Shown: positions 9,167 through 15,103 of the stretch, in pieces
Layout of the letters: the number at the start of each line of letters is the position of its first letter
How positions within the stretch are numbered: the stretch's first letter is position 1
Assembly: GCA_035696925.1 (NCBI GenBank)
Contig: DASSDW010000233.1
Span: 1 to 16,812, forward strand
Origin: JAJNBA01 sp035696925
Lineage (GTDB): Bacteria > Actinomycetota > UBA4738 > HRBIN12
DNA: 16,812 nucleotides
Reading direction: 5' to 3'
Notes under the pieces: generated by a model
The model's database searches: none
Told to the model about the DNA's origin: nothing
What the model saw: the letters and a program-made list of their open reading frames with translations, nothing else
Program-made: the position numbers and the translations under genes

Positions 9167-9316
9167 ATGACCAAGGGAAAGCGCACGTACCAGCCGAACA
9201 CGCGCCGCCGTGCGAAGGCGCACGGCTTCCGTCTCCGGATGCGGACCCGTGCCGGCCGGTCGATCCTCGCCGCTCGCCGACGCAAGGGCCGCAGCCGCCT
9301 CAGCGTCTCCGGCTGA
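9167..9316 (+). CDS. rpmH: 50S ribosomal protein L34
   Basis: This very basic 49-residue protein of the large ribosomal subunit has the family pattern KRTYQPN.RRRAK.HGFR.RMRTRAGR..L..RR.KGR. The ATG at 9167 follows AAGGAA at a seven-base distance. It is the first gene of the plus-strand cluster and diverges from dnaA. As in most bacteria it is directly followed by rnpA. Its ribosome binding site is in a predicted hairpin. Confidence 0.97.
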   Translation: MTKGKRTYQPNTRRRAKAHGFRLRMRTRAGRSILAARRRKGRSRLSVSG

Positions 9317-9323
9317 CCCAACG

Positions 9324-9629
9324 GTGCGCACCCGGGCGATCCAGCGCGTCTTCCATGATGCGGAGCCGGTGCACGGGAAGCGGGTGGTACTGTTTGTCGC
9401 TCCCGGCTCAGGGGAGTTCGCGCTGGTCGCCGGCAAGAAGATCGGTGGCGCGGTGCAGCGGAACCGAGCCCGGCGGGTCCTTCGGGCAGCGATCCGCGAG
9501 GTGGCGCCGCGTGGGGTGGAAGGACACGACGTCGTCCTGGTGGCCCGCGAGGGCATCCGAGACGCCCGAACCCAGGATCTGATCACCGAGATGACCGAGC
9601 TGCTCCAGCGTGGAGGGATGGGCCGATGA
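9324..9629 (+). CDS. rnpA: Ribonuclease P protein component
   Basis: This small basic protein binds RNase P RNA and supports 5' maturation of tRNA. From the GTG at 9324 it is 101 residues. The RNR signature appears in AGKKIGGAVQRNRARRVLR (residues 36-54; RNR at 46-48), after the VVLFV strand and before GHDVVLVAR. Compared with typical RnpA it starts about eight to ten residues late, lacking the usual RL.RR.DF opening. No Shine-Dalgarno sequence precedes GTG 9324, which lies seven bases after the rpmH stop, so re-initiation after rpmH is likely. The same frame is open across all of rpmH from 9171, with GTG codons at 9210 and 9249, so a longer N-terminus is possible. Its stop overlaps the yidD start. 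Confidence 0.88.
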   Translation: MRTRAIQRVFHDAEPVHGKRVVLFVAPGSGEFALVAGKKIGGAVQRNRARRVLRAAIREVAPRGVEGHDVVLVAREGIRDARTQDLITEMTELLQRGGMGR

Positions 9630-9961
9630 CATCCGTCCGGCGCGTCCGGTGGAACGCCGGCGCCCCCGCTCGCCTGGTCCTCCTGGCCGCGATCCGCATC
9701 TACCAGCTCACGCTCTCGGGGTGGCTCGGGGGACAGTGCCGGTTCTCCCCCACCTGCTCCCGGTACGCGGAGGAGGCCATCCGCTCACTCGGGGCGATCC
9801 GAGGAGTGCTCCTCACAACGCGACGAGTGTTGCGTTGCAACCCGTTCGGTCGCGGCGGCCTCGATCCTGTGCCGCAGCCAAGACCTCCGTATGACATCAA
9901 CATACGCCCGGCGACCGAGTCGACGCTCCCCCATCTGATCCGGCGGCGCCATGCTGGCTGA
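9626..9961 (+). CDS. yidD: Membrane protein insertion efficiency factor YidD
   Basis: YidD is a small membrane-associated protein that helps YidC/Sec insert membrane proteins. The 111 residues show the family core: IRIYQLTLSGWLG, then CRFSPTCSRYAEEAI (38-52) with both cysteines, RVLRCNPFG (67-75) with the third, and GLDPVP (78-83). An amphipathic N-terminal helix (ARLVLLAAIRIYQ) is present. The tail after residue 85 is about 25 residues of unrecognised sequence. The ATG overlaps the rnpA stop (ATGA), and its end overlaps the yidC start by 11 bases, so the three genes are tightly coupled. Confidence 0.93.
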   Translation: MTSVRRVRWNAGAPARLVLLAAIRIYQLTLSGWLGGQCRFSPTCSRYAEEAIRSLGAIRGVLLTTRRVLRCNPFGRGGLDPVPQPRPPYDINIRPATESTLPHLIRRRHAG

Positions 9962-11081
9962 GATCGGTCCGTTCCAAGCATTGCTCGATGCGATCGGATG
10001 GCTCCTGGCGTGGCTGTACGACCTCACCGGCGGCTTCGGCTTCGCGATCATCATCCTCACCATCGTCTTCCGGATCGTCCTCCTCCCCCTGGGCATCAAG
10101 CAGATCAAGTCGATGCAGGCGATGCAGGCCCTCCAGCCGAAGATCAAGGAGATCCAGAAGAAGTACAAGGGAAACAAGCAGAAGGTCCAAGAGCAGACGA
10201 TGAAGCTGTATCAGGAGTACGGCGTCAATCCGCTCGGCGGGTGCCTCCCCCTCCTGCTGCAGTTCCCGATCCTGATCGCGATGTACTCCGTCATCAGGGC
10301 CCCTGTCCCACTGCCCCCGAACCCGGACAACCCGGGAGTGGTCACGTACAAGGACAACCACCTTCCGGAGGACTCCGCGCTATTCGCGGACATCACGGCC
10401 CACGAGGGGAAAGGCCAGGGCTTCCTCTTGATGAACCTCCAATGCTCGCCGCAGAACGCGGGCAAGACCGTGGACGTCCGAGACACCGCCGGCGACCCCA
10501 CGGAGGACAACCTGGAATGCGGGGACGGGATCGCGGACCGCATCCCCTATTACGCGCTGTTGCTCTTGATGATCGGCACGACGTTCTACTCCAGTCGACA
10601 GACGCAGAAGGCGACCCCCGCGTCGGCGCAGAACCCGCAGACCCAGATCATCACGAAGGTCATGCCGCTCATGTTCGGTGTCTTCGGATTCGCGTTCCCT
10701 GCGGGTCTGATCTTGTATTGGACGGTGTCCAACCTCTTCCAGATCGGCCAACAGGCGGTGATGCTCCGGCTCGGCCACATCGGTCCGCAGGCGATGGACC
10801 GTCGCCTCACAGAGGCGAAGTCGAAGGCCGAGACGCGGACCGACAAGCCGAGGACCGGCATCATGGGCAGGATGATGGAGCGCGCGGAGCAGGAACGGAA
10901 GCGGCGCCTCGGTGAGCCGGAGCCACTTCGGAAACCACCTCCACGCACTTCGGGCTCGGGCAAGGCGTCGCCCAAGGGCACCTCGAAGGGTTCAGGCGGC
11001 AGCTCGGGGAAGCGTTCGAAGGGCGGCTCGGCGGGTCCGAGGCGGTCCGGACCGAATCGGCCGAAGCGGCCTGGGAGGTAG
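9951..11081 (+). CDS. yidC: Membrane protein insertase YidC/OxaI family
   Basis: This insertase places proteins in the cytoplasmic membrane alone or with Sec. At 376 residues it is the short Gram-positive/actinobacterial type without the large proteobacterial periplasmic domain. The first core helix (about 30-48) carries the conserved groove arginine, Arg41. A charged cytoplasmic hairpin (50-90) and the PLGGCLPLLLQFPILIAMY helix (94-112) follow, then helices at about 199-213 and 238-265. The loop between the second and third helices is enlarged to about 80 residues and has Cys165 and Cys190. The last 90 residues are Lys/Arg/Gly/Ser-rich, as in tails that touch the ribosome. No lipobox is visible. 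Translation probably couples to yidD. Confidence 0.95.
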   Translation: MLAEIGPFQALLDAIGWLLAWLYDLTGGFGFAIIILTIVFRIVLLPLGIKQIKSMQAMQALQPKIKEIQKKYKGNKQKVQEQTMKLYQEYGVNPLGGCLPLLLQFPILIAMYSVIRAPVPLPPNPDNPGVVTYKDNHLPEDSALFADITAHEGKGQGFLLMNLQCSPQNAGKTVDVRDTAGDPTEDNLECGDGIADRIPYYALLLLMIGTTFYSSRQTQKATPASAQNPQTQIITKVMPLMFGVFGFAFPAGLILYWTVSNLFQIGQQAVMLRLGHIGPQAMDRRLTEAKSKAETRTDKPRTGIMGRMMERAEQERKRRLGEPEPLRKPPPRTSGSGKASPKGTSKGSGGSSGKRSKGGSAGPRRSGPNRPKRPGR

Positions 11082-11084
11082 ACG

Positions 11085-11615
11085 ATGGAGCGAGAGCCGG
11101 ATTCGACGGGTGCCGTGGGCGAGGATCGCCGAGACGGGGATCCGGATGCTCCCGAGCTCGAGGAGCAGGCCGATGCGATCGCAGACTTCGTCGAGGAGCT
11201 TCTCGAGCGGATGGGGATCGACGCCATCGCCGAACCCACGACCCACCGTGGACACGTCTACGTCGACATCGTGGACGGACCGGACGATGACATGGCGCTC
11301 CTGATCGGGCGGCATGGTCAGACGCTCGATGCGATCCAGGAGCTGGCTCGAACATCGGTGGGGCGTCGCCTGGACGACCGCATCCGCGTGCTGGTCGATG
11401 TGGGGGACTACCGGAAGCGAGCTGAGGAGCGCCTGGTCGAGCAGGCGAGGGAGATCGCTGAGCGGGTGCAGCGGACGGGCGAGGAGGAGCACCTCGAGCC
11501 GATGAACGCCTACGAGCGCAAGCTCGTGCACGACGTGGTCGCGGAGTTCGATACCCTCGAGAGCGTGTCCGAGGGCGCCGACCCCGATCGGTTCGTGGTG
11601 GTTCGGCACCTCTAA
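11085..11615 (+). CDS. khpB: KH/R3H RNA-binding protein (Jag/KhpB family)
   Basis: This cytoplasmic RNA-binding protein (also called Jag or EloR) is linked in Gram-positives to cell elongation and sRNA/mRNA binding. The 176 residues have an acidic N-terminus, a KH domain with GRHG (75-78) in ALLIGRHGQTLDAIQEL, and a C-terminal R3H domain with Arg145 and His149 in ERKLVHD. The separate Jag_N domain of Firmicutes is absent, as in actinobacteria. GGGAGG, overlapping the end of yidC, lies six bases before the ATG, and only three bases separate the two genes. Confidence 0.93.
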   Translation: MEREPDSTGAVGEDRRDGDPDAPELEEQADAIADFVEELLERMGIDAIAEPTTHRGHVYVDIVDGPDDDMALLIGRHGQTLDAIQELARTSVGRRLDDRIRVLVDVGDYRKRAEERLVEQAREIAERVQRTGEEEHLEPMNAYERKLVHDVVAEFDTLESVSEGADPDRFVVVRHL

Positions 11616-11623
11616 GGAGTCCC

Positions 11624-11637
11624 GCCTCCAAGGAGGC
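11624..11637 (+). promoter_or_regulatory. Palindrome covering the rsmG ribosome binding site
   Basis: GCCTCCAAGGAGGC is a 14-base inverted repeat (six pairs, or five with a four-base loop) whose right arm is the rsmG Shine-Dalgarno sequence. It ends one base before the ATG, so the spacing from GGAGG to the start is very short. A folded leader would hide the site. Confidence 0.5.
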
Positions 11638-11638
11638 C

Positions 11639-12235
11639 ATGTTTCACGTGAAACATGAGGGTTGGACCGTCGCCGATCTCTCCCCTGGTCAGATCGCTGC
11701 TCTCGAGGCCTTCGAAAGTCTTCTCGCTGCACACGCGATCCCTCGCGGGATGGTGGCTTCGTCCGACAGGGATCACCTCCGCGAACGGCACGTGCTCGAC
11801 AGCCTCCGAGCCGTCCCTCACCTCGGATCGGTGAAGGGGCCGGTGGTCGACCTCGGATCGGGAGCAGGGCTCCCGGGTATCCCCGTCGCGGTGGCCCGGC
11901 CGGATCTGCTCCTCACGCTCGTCGAGCCCCGGCAGCTCAGGGTCGCCTTCCTCGAGCTCGCCGTCGAGCGCCTGTCGCTCTCGAACGTCCGCGTCGTTCC
12001 GAAGCCTGCTCAGGAGCTGCCTCCGGATGCCGAGGCGTGCCTCGCCAGGGGGTTCGGCGACCCCACTCGGACCTGGGAGATCGCCCGGGGTCTTCTCCAG
12101 GCGGACGGGAGCCTGATCTACTGGGCAGGAACCACGTTCCGGACGGATCAGGTGCCCGAAGACGCTCGCATCGAGGCCATCGGGAGCCCTACCCTTGAAA
12201 GCGGCGGGCCCATCGTTATCATGACCCGACAGTGA
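11639..12235 (+). CDS. rsmG: 16S rRNA (guanine-N7) methyltransferase RsmG
   Basis: RsmG (GidB) uses S-adenosylmethionine to methylate G527 of 16S rRNA; its loss gives low-level streptomycin resistance in several bacteria. The 198 residues show RHVLDSL (50-56), the SAM-binding DLGSGAGLPGIP (71-82), the acidic Glu97 that ends the second strand, and FLELAVERLSLSNV. The start MFHVKH is created by a parS site and is common in actinobacterial RsmG. AAGGAGG lies only two bases before the ATG, within a palindrome. The stop overlaps the parA GTG start. The late motif reads IYWAG where many homologues have a Lys-Gly pair. Confidence 0.95.
   Translation: MFHVKHEGWTVADLSPGQIAALEAFESLLAAHAIPRGMVASSDRDHLRERHVLDSLRAVPHLGSVKGPVVDLGSGAGLPGIPVAVARPDLLLTLVEPRQLRVAFLELAVERLSLSNVRVVPKPAQELPPDAEACLARGFGDPTRTWEIARGLLQADGSLIYWAGTTFRTDQVPEDARIEAIGSPTLESGGPIVIMTRQ
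11640..11655. promoter_or_regulatory. parS, ParB loading site
   Basis: TGTTTCACGTGAAACA is a perfect 16-base palindrome identical to the classic parS consensus, and with its flanks it forms an 18-base palindrome (11639-11656). It lies entirely within codons 1-6 of rsmG. It is about 2.1 kb upstream of parB and about 4.2 kb from the proposed oriC. I saw no second copy in the window. Confidence 0.93.
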
Positions 12236-13719
12236 GCAAGGCGTCTGCCAGCTCGACCCACGTCGTGGCGCCCACCACGCCGAATCGCCCCACCTCGCCC
12301 AAGCGGTCGAGGAAGAAGGGCCCTGTCGTTCCCGACGCCCCCGGTCGAGCCAGGGTCATCGCGATCGCGAATCAGAAGGGCGGGGTTGGCAAGAGCACGA
12401 CGGCGGTGAGTCTCGGCGCGGCGCTGGCCGACATCGGGTTCCGCGTGCTGGTGGCCGATCTCGACCCGCAGGGGAACGCGTCCACGGGGATGGGGATCCG
12501 ACACGACGCTCGCGAGGTCACGGTGTATGACGTCGTCGTCTCTGAGGCAGAGATCCAGGAGGCCATCGTGCACACCCCCGTGGAGCGGCTGCACGCGGTG
12601 CCGGCAACGATCGACCTGGCCGGAGCCGAGATCGAGTTGGTGTCCCAATTCTCGCGCGAGGCAAGACTGAAGAAGGCGATCGAGCCCGTCCTCGAAGGAG
12701 CGTATGACTTCATCCTCCTCGACTGTCCGCCCTCCCTCGGGCTGCTGACGATCAACGCGCTCACCGCGGCCGAAGAGCTGATCGTGCCGATCCAGTGCGA
12801 GTACTACGCCCTGGAGGGGCTGGGGCAGCTGCTCCGGAACGTTTCCCTCGTCCAGCAGAACATCAATTCTGGCCTCAGGCTGTCGGGCATCGTGATGACG
12901 ATGTTCGACCCGCGAACGAAGCTCTCGGAGCAGGTCGTGGCAGAGGTGAAGCGTCACTTCGGCGATCTCGTCTACGACGTCATCATCCCGCGCACGGTGC
13001 GATTGTCGGAGGCGCCGGGGTTCGGGCAGCCCATCACGATCTACGACGCCAAATCGAAGGGCGCCGAGGCATACCGTCAGCTCGCACAGGAGGTCGCGCT
13101 GCGACCTCCGCCCGAGGCCCCCATGCCGCAGTTCGACAAGATGCCGATCGCCGTGATGCCTCCGATGGAACGACCGGGGGACGCTGAGGAGGCGTCCGAG
13201 AACGGGGAGCACCCCTTGTCGGAGGAGCCGAGAGCCTCCGGATCCGACCCCACGATCGAGGCATCGGCCGAGAGCGAGCCAGTCGTCGACCTGACCCCCG
13301 AGCCCGCAGCAACGGAACCGGGGCCCGAGCCGGCCGCACCTGTACCGGAACCCGAGTCTCAGCCCGCGGACCCCGTACCACAGGTCGAGATGACCGCATC
13401 TCCCACCTCGAGGCCACAGGCTGCTCGAGGGACCAGACGCACGGCTGTGGATGCGGACGATGACGTCTGGGAGGAGCCCGCACGCCAACCTGAGCCGAGG
13501 GTAAAGCCCCCGTCGAGGCCCCCGCCACCGGGCGAGCTGCCCCAGCGACGCGTCGTGGTGATCGACGAGAACTCCGACATCGATATCGAGGCAGGTCAAG
13601 AGGCGCCTCCGGCTCCCGCGGACGACCATCGTGAGGGGATGGCGGACATCGGCGCGACGTTGGATGAGGAGCAGGGCCGGAAACGGCGTTGGCGGATGTT
13701 CCGCAAGGGAGGCGATTGA
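12232..13719 (+). CDS. parA: Chromosome partition ATPase ParA with long C-terminal tail
   Basis: ParA (Soj) forms ATP-dependent dimers on DNA and moves ParB-parS complexes, separating new origins. The GTG at 12232 overlaps the rsmG stop (GTGA). After a basic 40-residue leader, the ATPase core (about 40-291) has the deviant Walker A KGGVGKST (49-56), Walker A' DLDPQGN (76-82) and Walker B ILLDCPP (161-167). Most ParA proteins end near here. This one continues for about 200 residues: a Pro/Glu/Ala-rich linker (about 300-435), a short strand-like segment RRVVVIDENSDIDIE (439-453), an acidic stretch, and a basic aromatic end GRKRRWRMFRKGGD (482-495). Base composition and frame do not change, so I see no frameshift or fusion artefact. 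The parB ribosome binding site overlaps its last codons. Confidence 0.95.
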   Translation: MSKASASSTHVVAPTTPNRPTSPKRSRKKGPVVPDAPGRARVIAIANQKGGVGKSTTAVSLGAALADIGFRVLVADLDPQGNASTGMGIRHDAREVTVYDVVVSEAEIQEAIVHTPVERLHAVPATIDLAGAEIELVSQFSREARLKKAIEPVLEGAYDFILLDCPPSLGLLTINALTAAEELIVPIQCEYYALEGLGQLLRNVSLVQQNINSGLRLSGIVMTMFDPRTKLSEQVVAEVKRHFGDLVYDVIIPRTVRLSEAPGFGQPITIYDAKSKGAEAYRQLAQEVALRPPPEAPMPQFDKMPIAVMPPMERPGDAEEASENGEHPLSEEPRASGSDPTIEASAESEPVVDLTPEPAATEPGPEPAAPVPEPESQPADPVPQVEMTASPTSRPQAARGTRRTAVDADDDVWEEPARQPEPRVKPPSRPPPPGELPQRRVVVIDENSDIDIEAGQEAPPAPADDHREGMADIGATLDEEQGRKRRWRMFRKGGD

Positions 13720-14609
13720 TGTCCAAGCGAGGGGGTCTGGGACGCGGGCTCTCCGCGCTGATACCCGGGGCGCCCGAGGCGGGGGAGGTGGCCACTGGGC
13801 TGCTCGAGGTGCCCGCGGGGGCGATCGCCCCCAACCCGAAACAGCCGAGGAGCAGGTTCGACGACGAGGCGTTGCAGGAGCTCGCCGCGTCCATCCGCGA
13901 GGTGGGGATCCTGCAGCCGATCGTGGTCCGGCGGGCGGGTCAGGGGTACGAGGTCGTCACCGGCGAGCGGCGCCTCCGAGCCGCGAAGCTCGCTGGGCTG
14001 GCCACGGTCCCGGTGGTCCTTCGGGACTCCGACGACGCCGATCTGCTCAGGGAAGCCCTGATCGAGAACATCCATCGTGAAGACCTCAATCCGATCGAGC
14101 TCGGCGAGGCGTTCCGGCAGCTCCTGGACGAGCTCGGGTTGAAGCAGGAAGAGCTGGCCGATCGCGTCGGCGTCTCACGGTCGCACATCGCCAACACGAT
14201 CCGCCTCCTCGCCCTGCCCCTCGAGGTGCAGCAGCTCCTCACGGACGAGAAGCTCTCGGCGGGTCATGCGCGCGCGCTGCTCGCCTTGGGCGATGCCGAC
14301 GCGATCACGTCGCTCTCGCTGCGGGTCGCGGCGGAGGATCTCTCGGTCCGCGAGACGGAGGAGATCGTTCGACGGTTCATCGAGGGTCCGCCCGAACCTG
14401 CTCCCAAGAAGACCGGGACGGATCCAGAGGTTTCCGACCCCAACCTTGCTGAGGTCGAGGAGATCCTGTCCGAGCAGCTCGCCACGCGGGTGCAGATCCG
14501 CATGGGCCGCAAACGAGGTCAGGTCTTGATCGAGTTCGGCTCCGCCGACGACCTCGAGCGGATCGTGTCGGAGATCGTCGGTTCCGGGCCCGGCCTGGCC
14601 CCCGACTGA
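13719..14609 (+). CDS. parB: Chromosome partition protein ParB
   Basis: ParB is a CTP-dependent DNA clamp that loads at parS and slides outward to form the partition complex. The 296 residues start with GLGRGLSALI (6-15), the conserved N-terminal ParA-contact region. The CTP-binding motifs are GERRLRA (82-88) and ENIHR (116-120). The helix-turn-helix that reads parS is in LKQEELADRVGVSRSHIAN (141-159). A linker and a C-terminal dimer domain end the protein. His instead of Gln in ENxxR is common in actinobacteria. The ATG at 13719 overlaps the parA TGA, with GGGAGG six bases before it, so the ten codons open upstream were not used. Confidence 0.96.
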   Translation: MSKRGGLGRGLSALIPGAPEAGEVATGLLEVPAGAIAPNPKQPRSRFDDEALQELAASIREVGILQPIVVRRAGQGYEVVTGERRLRAAKLAGLATVPVVLRDSDDADLLREALIENIHREDLNPIELGEAFRQLLDELGLKQEELADRVGVSRSHIANTIRLLALPLEVQQLLTDEKLSAGHARALLALGDADAITSLSLRVAAEDLSVRETEEIVRRFIEGPPEPAPKKTGTDPEVSDPNLAEVEEILSEQLATRVQIRMGRKRGQVLIEFGSADDLERIVSEIVGSGPGLAPD

Positions 14610-14675
14610 GTGACACCATCATACATCCGAGGCCCTGGGCTCAAGCACCATCCCACAGCGCTAGGCGTCGAAGCC
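14610..14675. other. Convergent gap between parB and the PLDc_N gene
   Basis: In these 66 bases transcription from both sides must end. I see no stem followed by a T-run on either strand; the only pairing is an imperfect GAGGCCC/GGGCTC near 14630-14643. Termination is probably Rho-dependent or leaky. Confidence 0.4.
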
Positions 14676-14939
14676 CTACCCCACGGTCCCGGGCGGTGGC
14701 GGAGGGAGCTGTCCGTCCCACTGGTGGACCGTCCGGGGACCGCTCTTCGGCCGTCCGATCACGAGATAGATGGTCGCGCCGATGAAGCCGCCGAGGAGGA
14801 TCACCAGGACCCACACGAGCTTGCTGCCCGCCTGATACATCGAGTCCTCCGGCACCCTGATCGCGTCTACCAGGGCCCAGGCCACGAGGACGATGTTCGC
14901 CACGAAGAACAGCGAGAAGATCAGGAAGAACGCTTCCAT
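14676..14939 (-). CDS. Small PLDc_N-type membrane protein
   Basis: This 87-residue protein matches the PLDc_N family (the N-terminal membrane region of cardiolipin synthase-like proteins, often found alone in actinobacteria). It has a first helix at about 3-25 (ending WALVDAIR), a short polar loop, and a second helix at about 41-61 with KLVWVLVILLGGFIGATIYL, then GRPKSGP and a Pro-rich end. The KLVW...GxxxYLxxGR pattern is the family hallmark. There is no catalytic HKD domain, so it is not a phospholipase; its role is unknown, perhaps as a membrane anchor or stress protein. The ATG at 14939 has GGAGAGG about four bases upstream. Confidence 0.85.
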   Translation of the reverse strand: MEAFFLIFSLFFVANIVLVAWALVDAIRVPEDSMYQAGSKLVWVLVILLGGFIGATIYLVIGRPKSGPRTVHQWDGQLPPPPPGTVG

Positions 14940-14974
14940 GCGACCTCTCCGCCGGGGCTCACGCCCCTCACGGG

Positions 14975-14981
14975 TAGCCTA
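14975..14981. promoter_or_regulatory. Shared, symmetric -10 element (divergent promoter)
   Basis: TAGCCTA can be read as TAGCCT on the plus strand and TAGGCT on the minus strand; both fit the TAnnnT core of a -10 element. The plus reading starts transcription at or just before the ATG of the 38-codon frame at 14987. The minus reading gives the PLDc_N gene a leader of about 30 bases. No clear -35 is seen for either direction. Confidence 0.4.
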
Positions 14982-14986
14982 GACCG

Positions 14987-15103
14987 ATGGACGCCACCGA
15001 GCGGTACCCGTCGGAACGGGAACGCGCGCTGAGGGCGACCGTCCTGGGTCTGATCCTCGGCGGGGTGCTCGCGATGCTCGCGCGTCGGCCGCGTCTACCC
15101 TGA
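14987..15103 (+). CDS. Possible leaderless 38-residue single-helix membrane peptide
   Basis: An ATG at 14987 opens a 38-codon frame ending in TGA at 15101. The peptide starts MDATERYPSERERALR, has one hydrophobic segment TVLGLILGGVLAML (residues 18-31), and ends in the basic ARRPRLP. A charged start, one helix and a positively charged end suggest a real inner-membrane peptide with its N-terminus outside. There is no Shine-Dalgarno sequence, but TAGCCT lies six bases before the ATG, the spacing expected for a leaderless transcript, a common mode in actinobacteria. It overlaps the end of the cwlM-like gene by nine bases, tail to tail. I do not recognise a family, and the frame could be chance. 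Confidence 0.45.
   Translation: MDATERYPSERERALRATVLGLILGGVLAMLARRPRLP

Noticed and set aside
8912..9586. Upstream extension of the dnaA frame, giving a 698-residue protein
   Set aside because: It runs antisense through rpmH and the start of rnpA and across the dnaA promoter; DnaA domain I begins right after 8911.
11639..11821. Minus-strand frame containing MFHVKH at the parS site
   Set aside because: The palindrome encodes the same six residues on both strands; the minus frame has no RsmG motifs.
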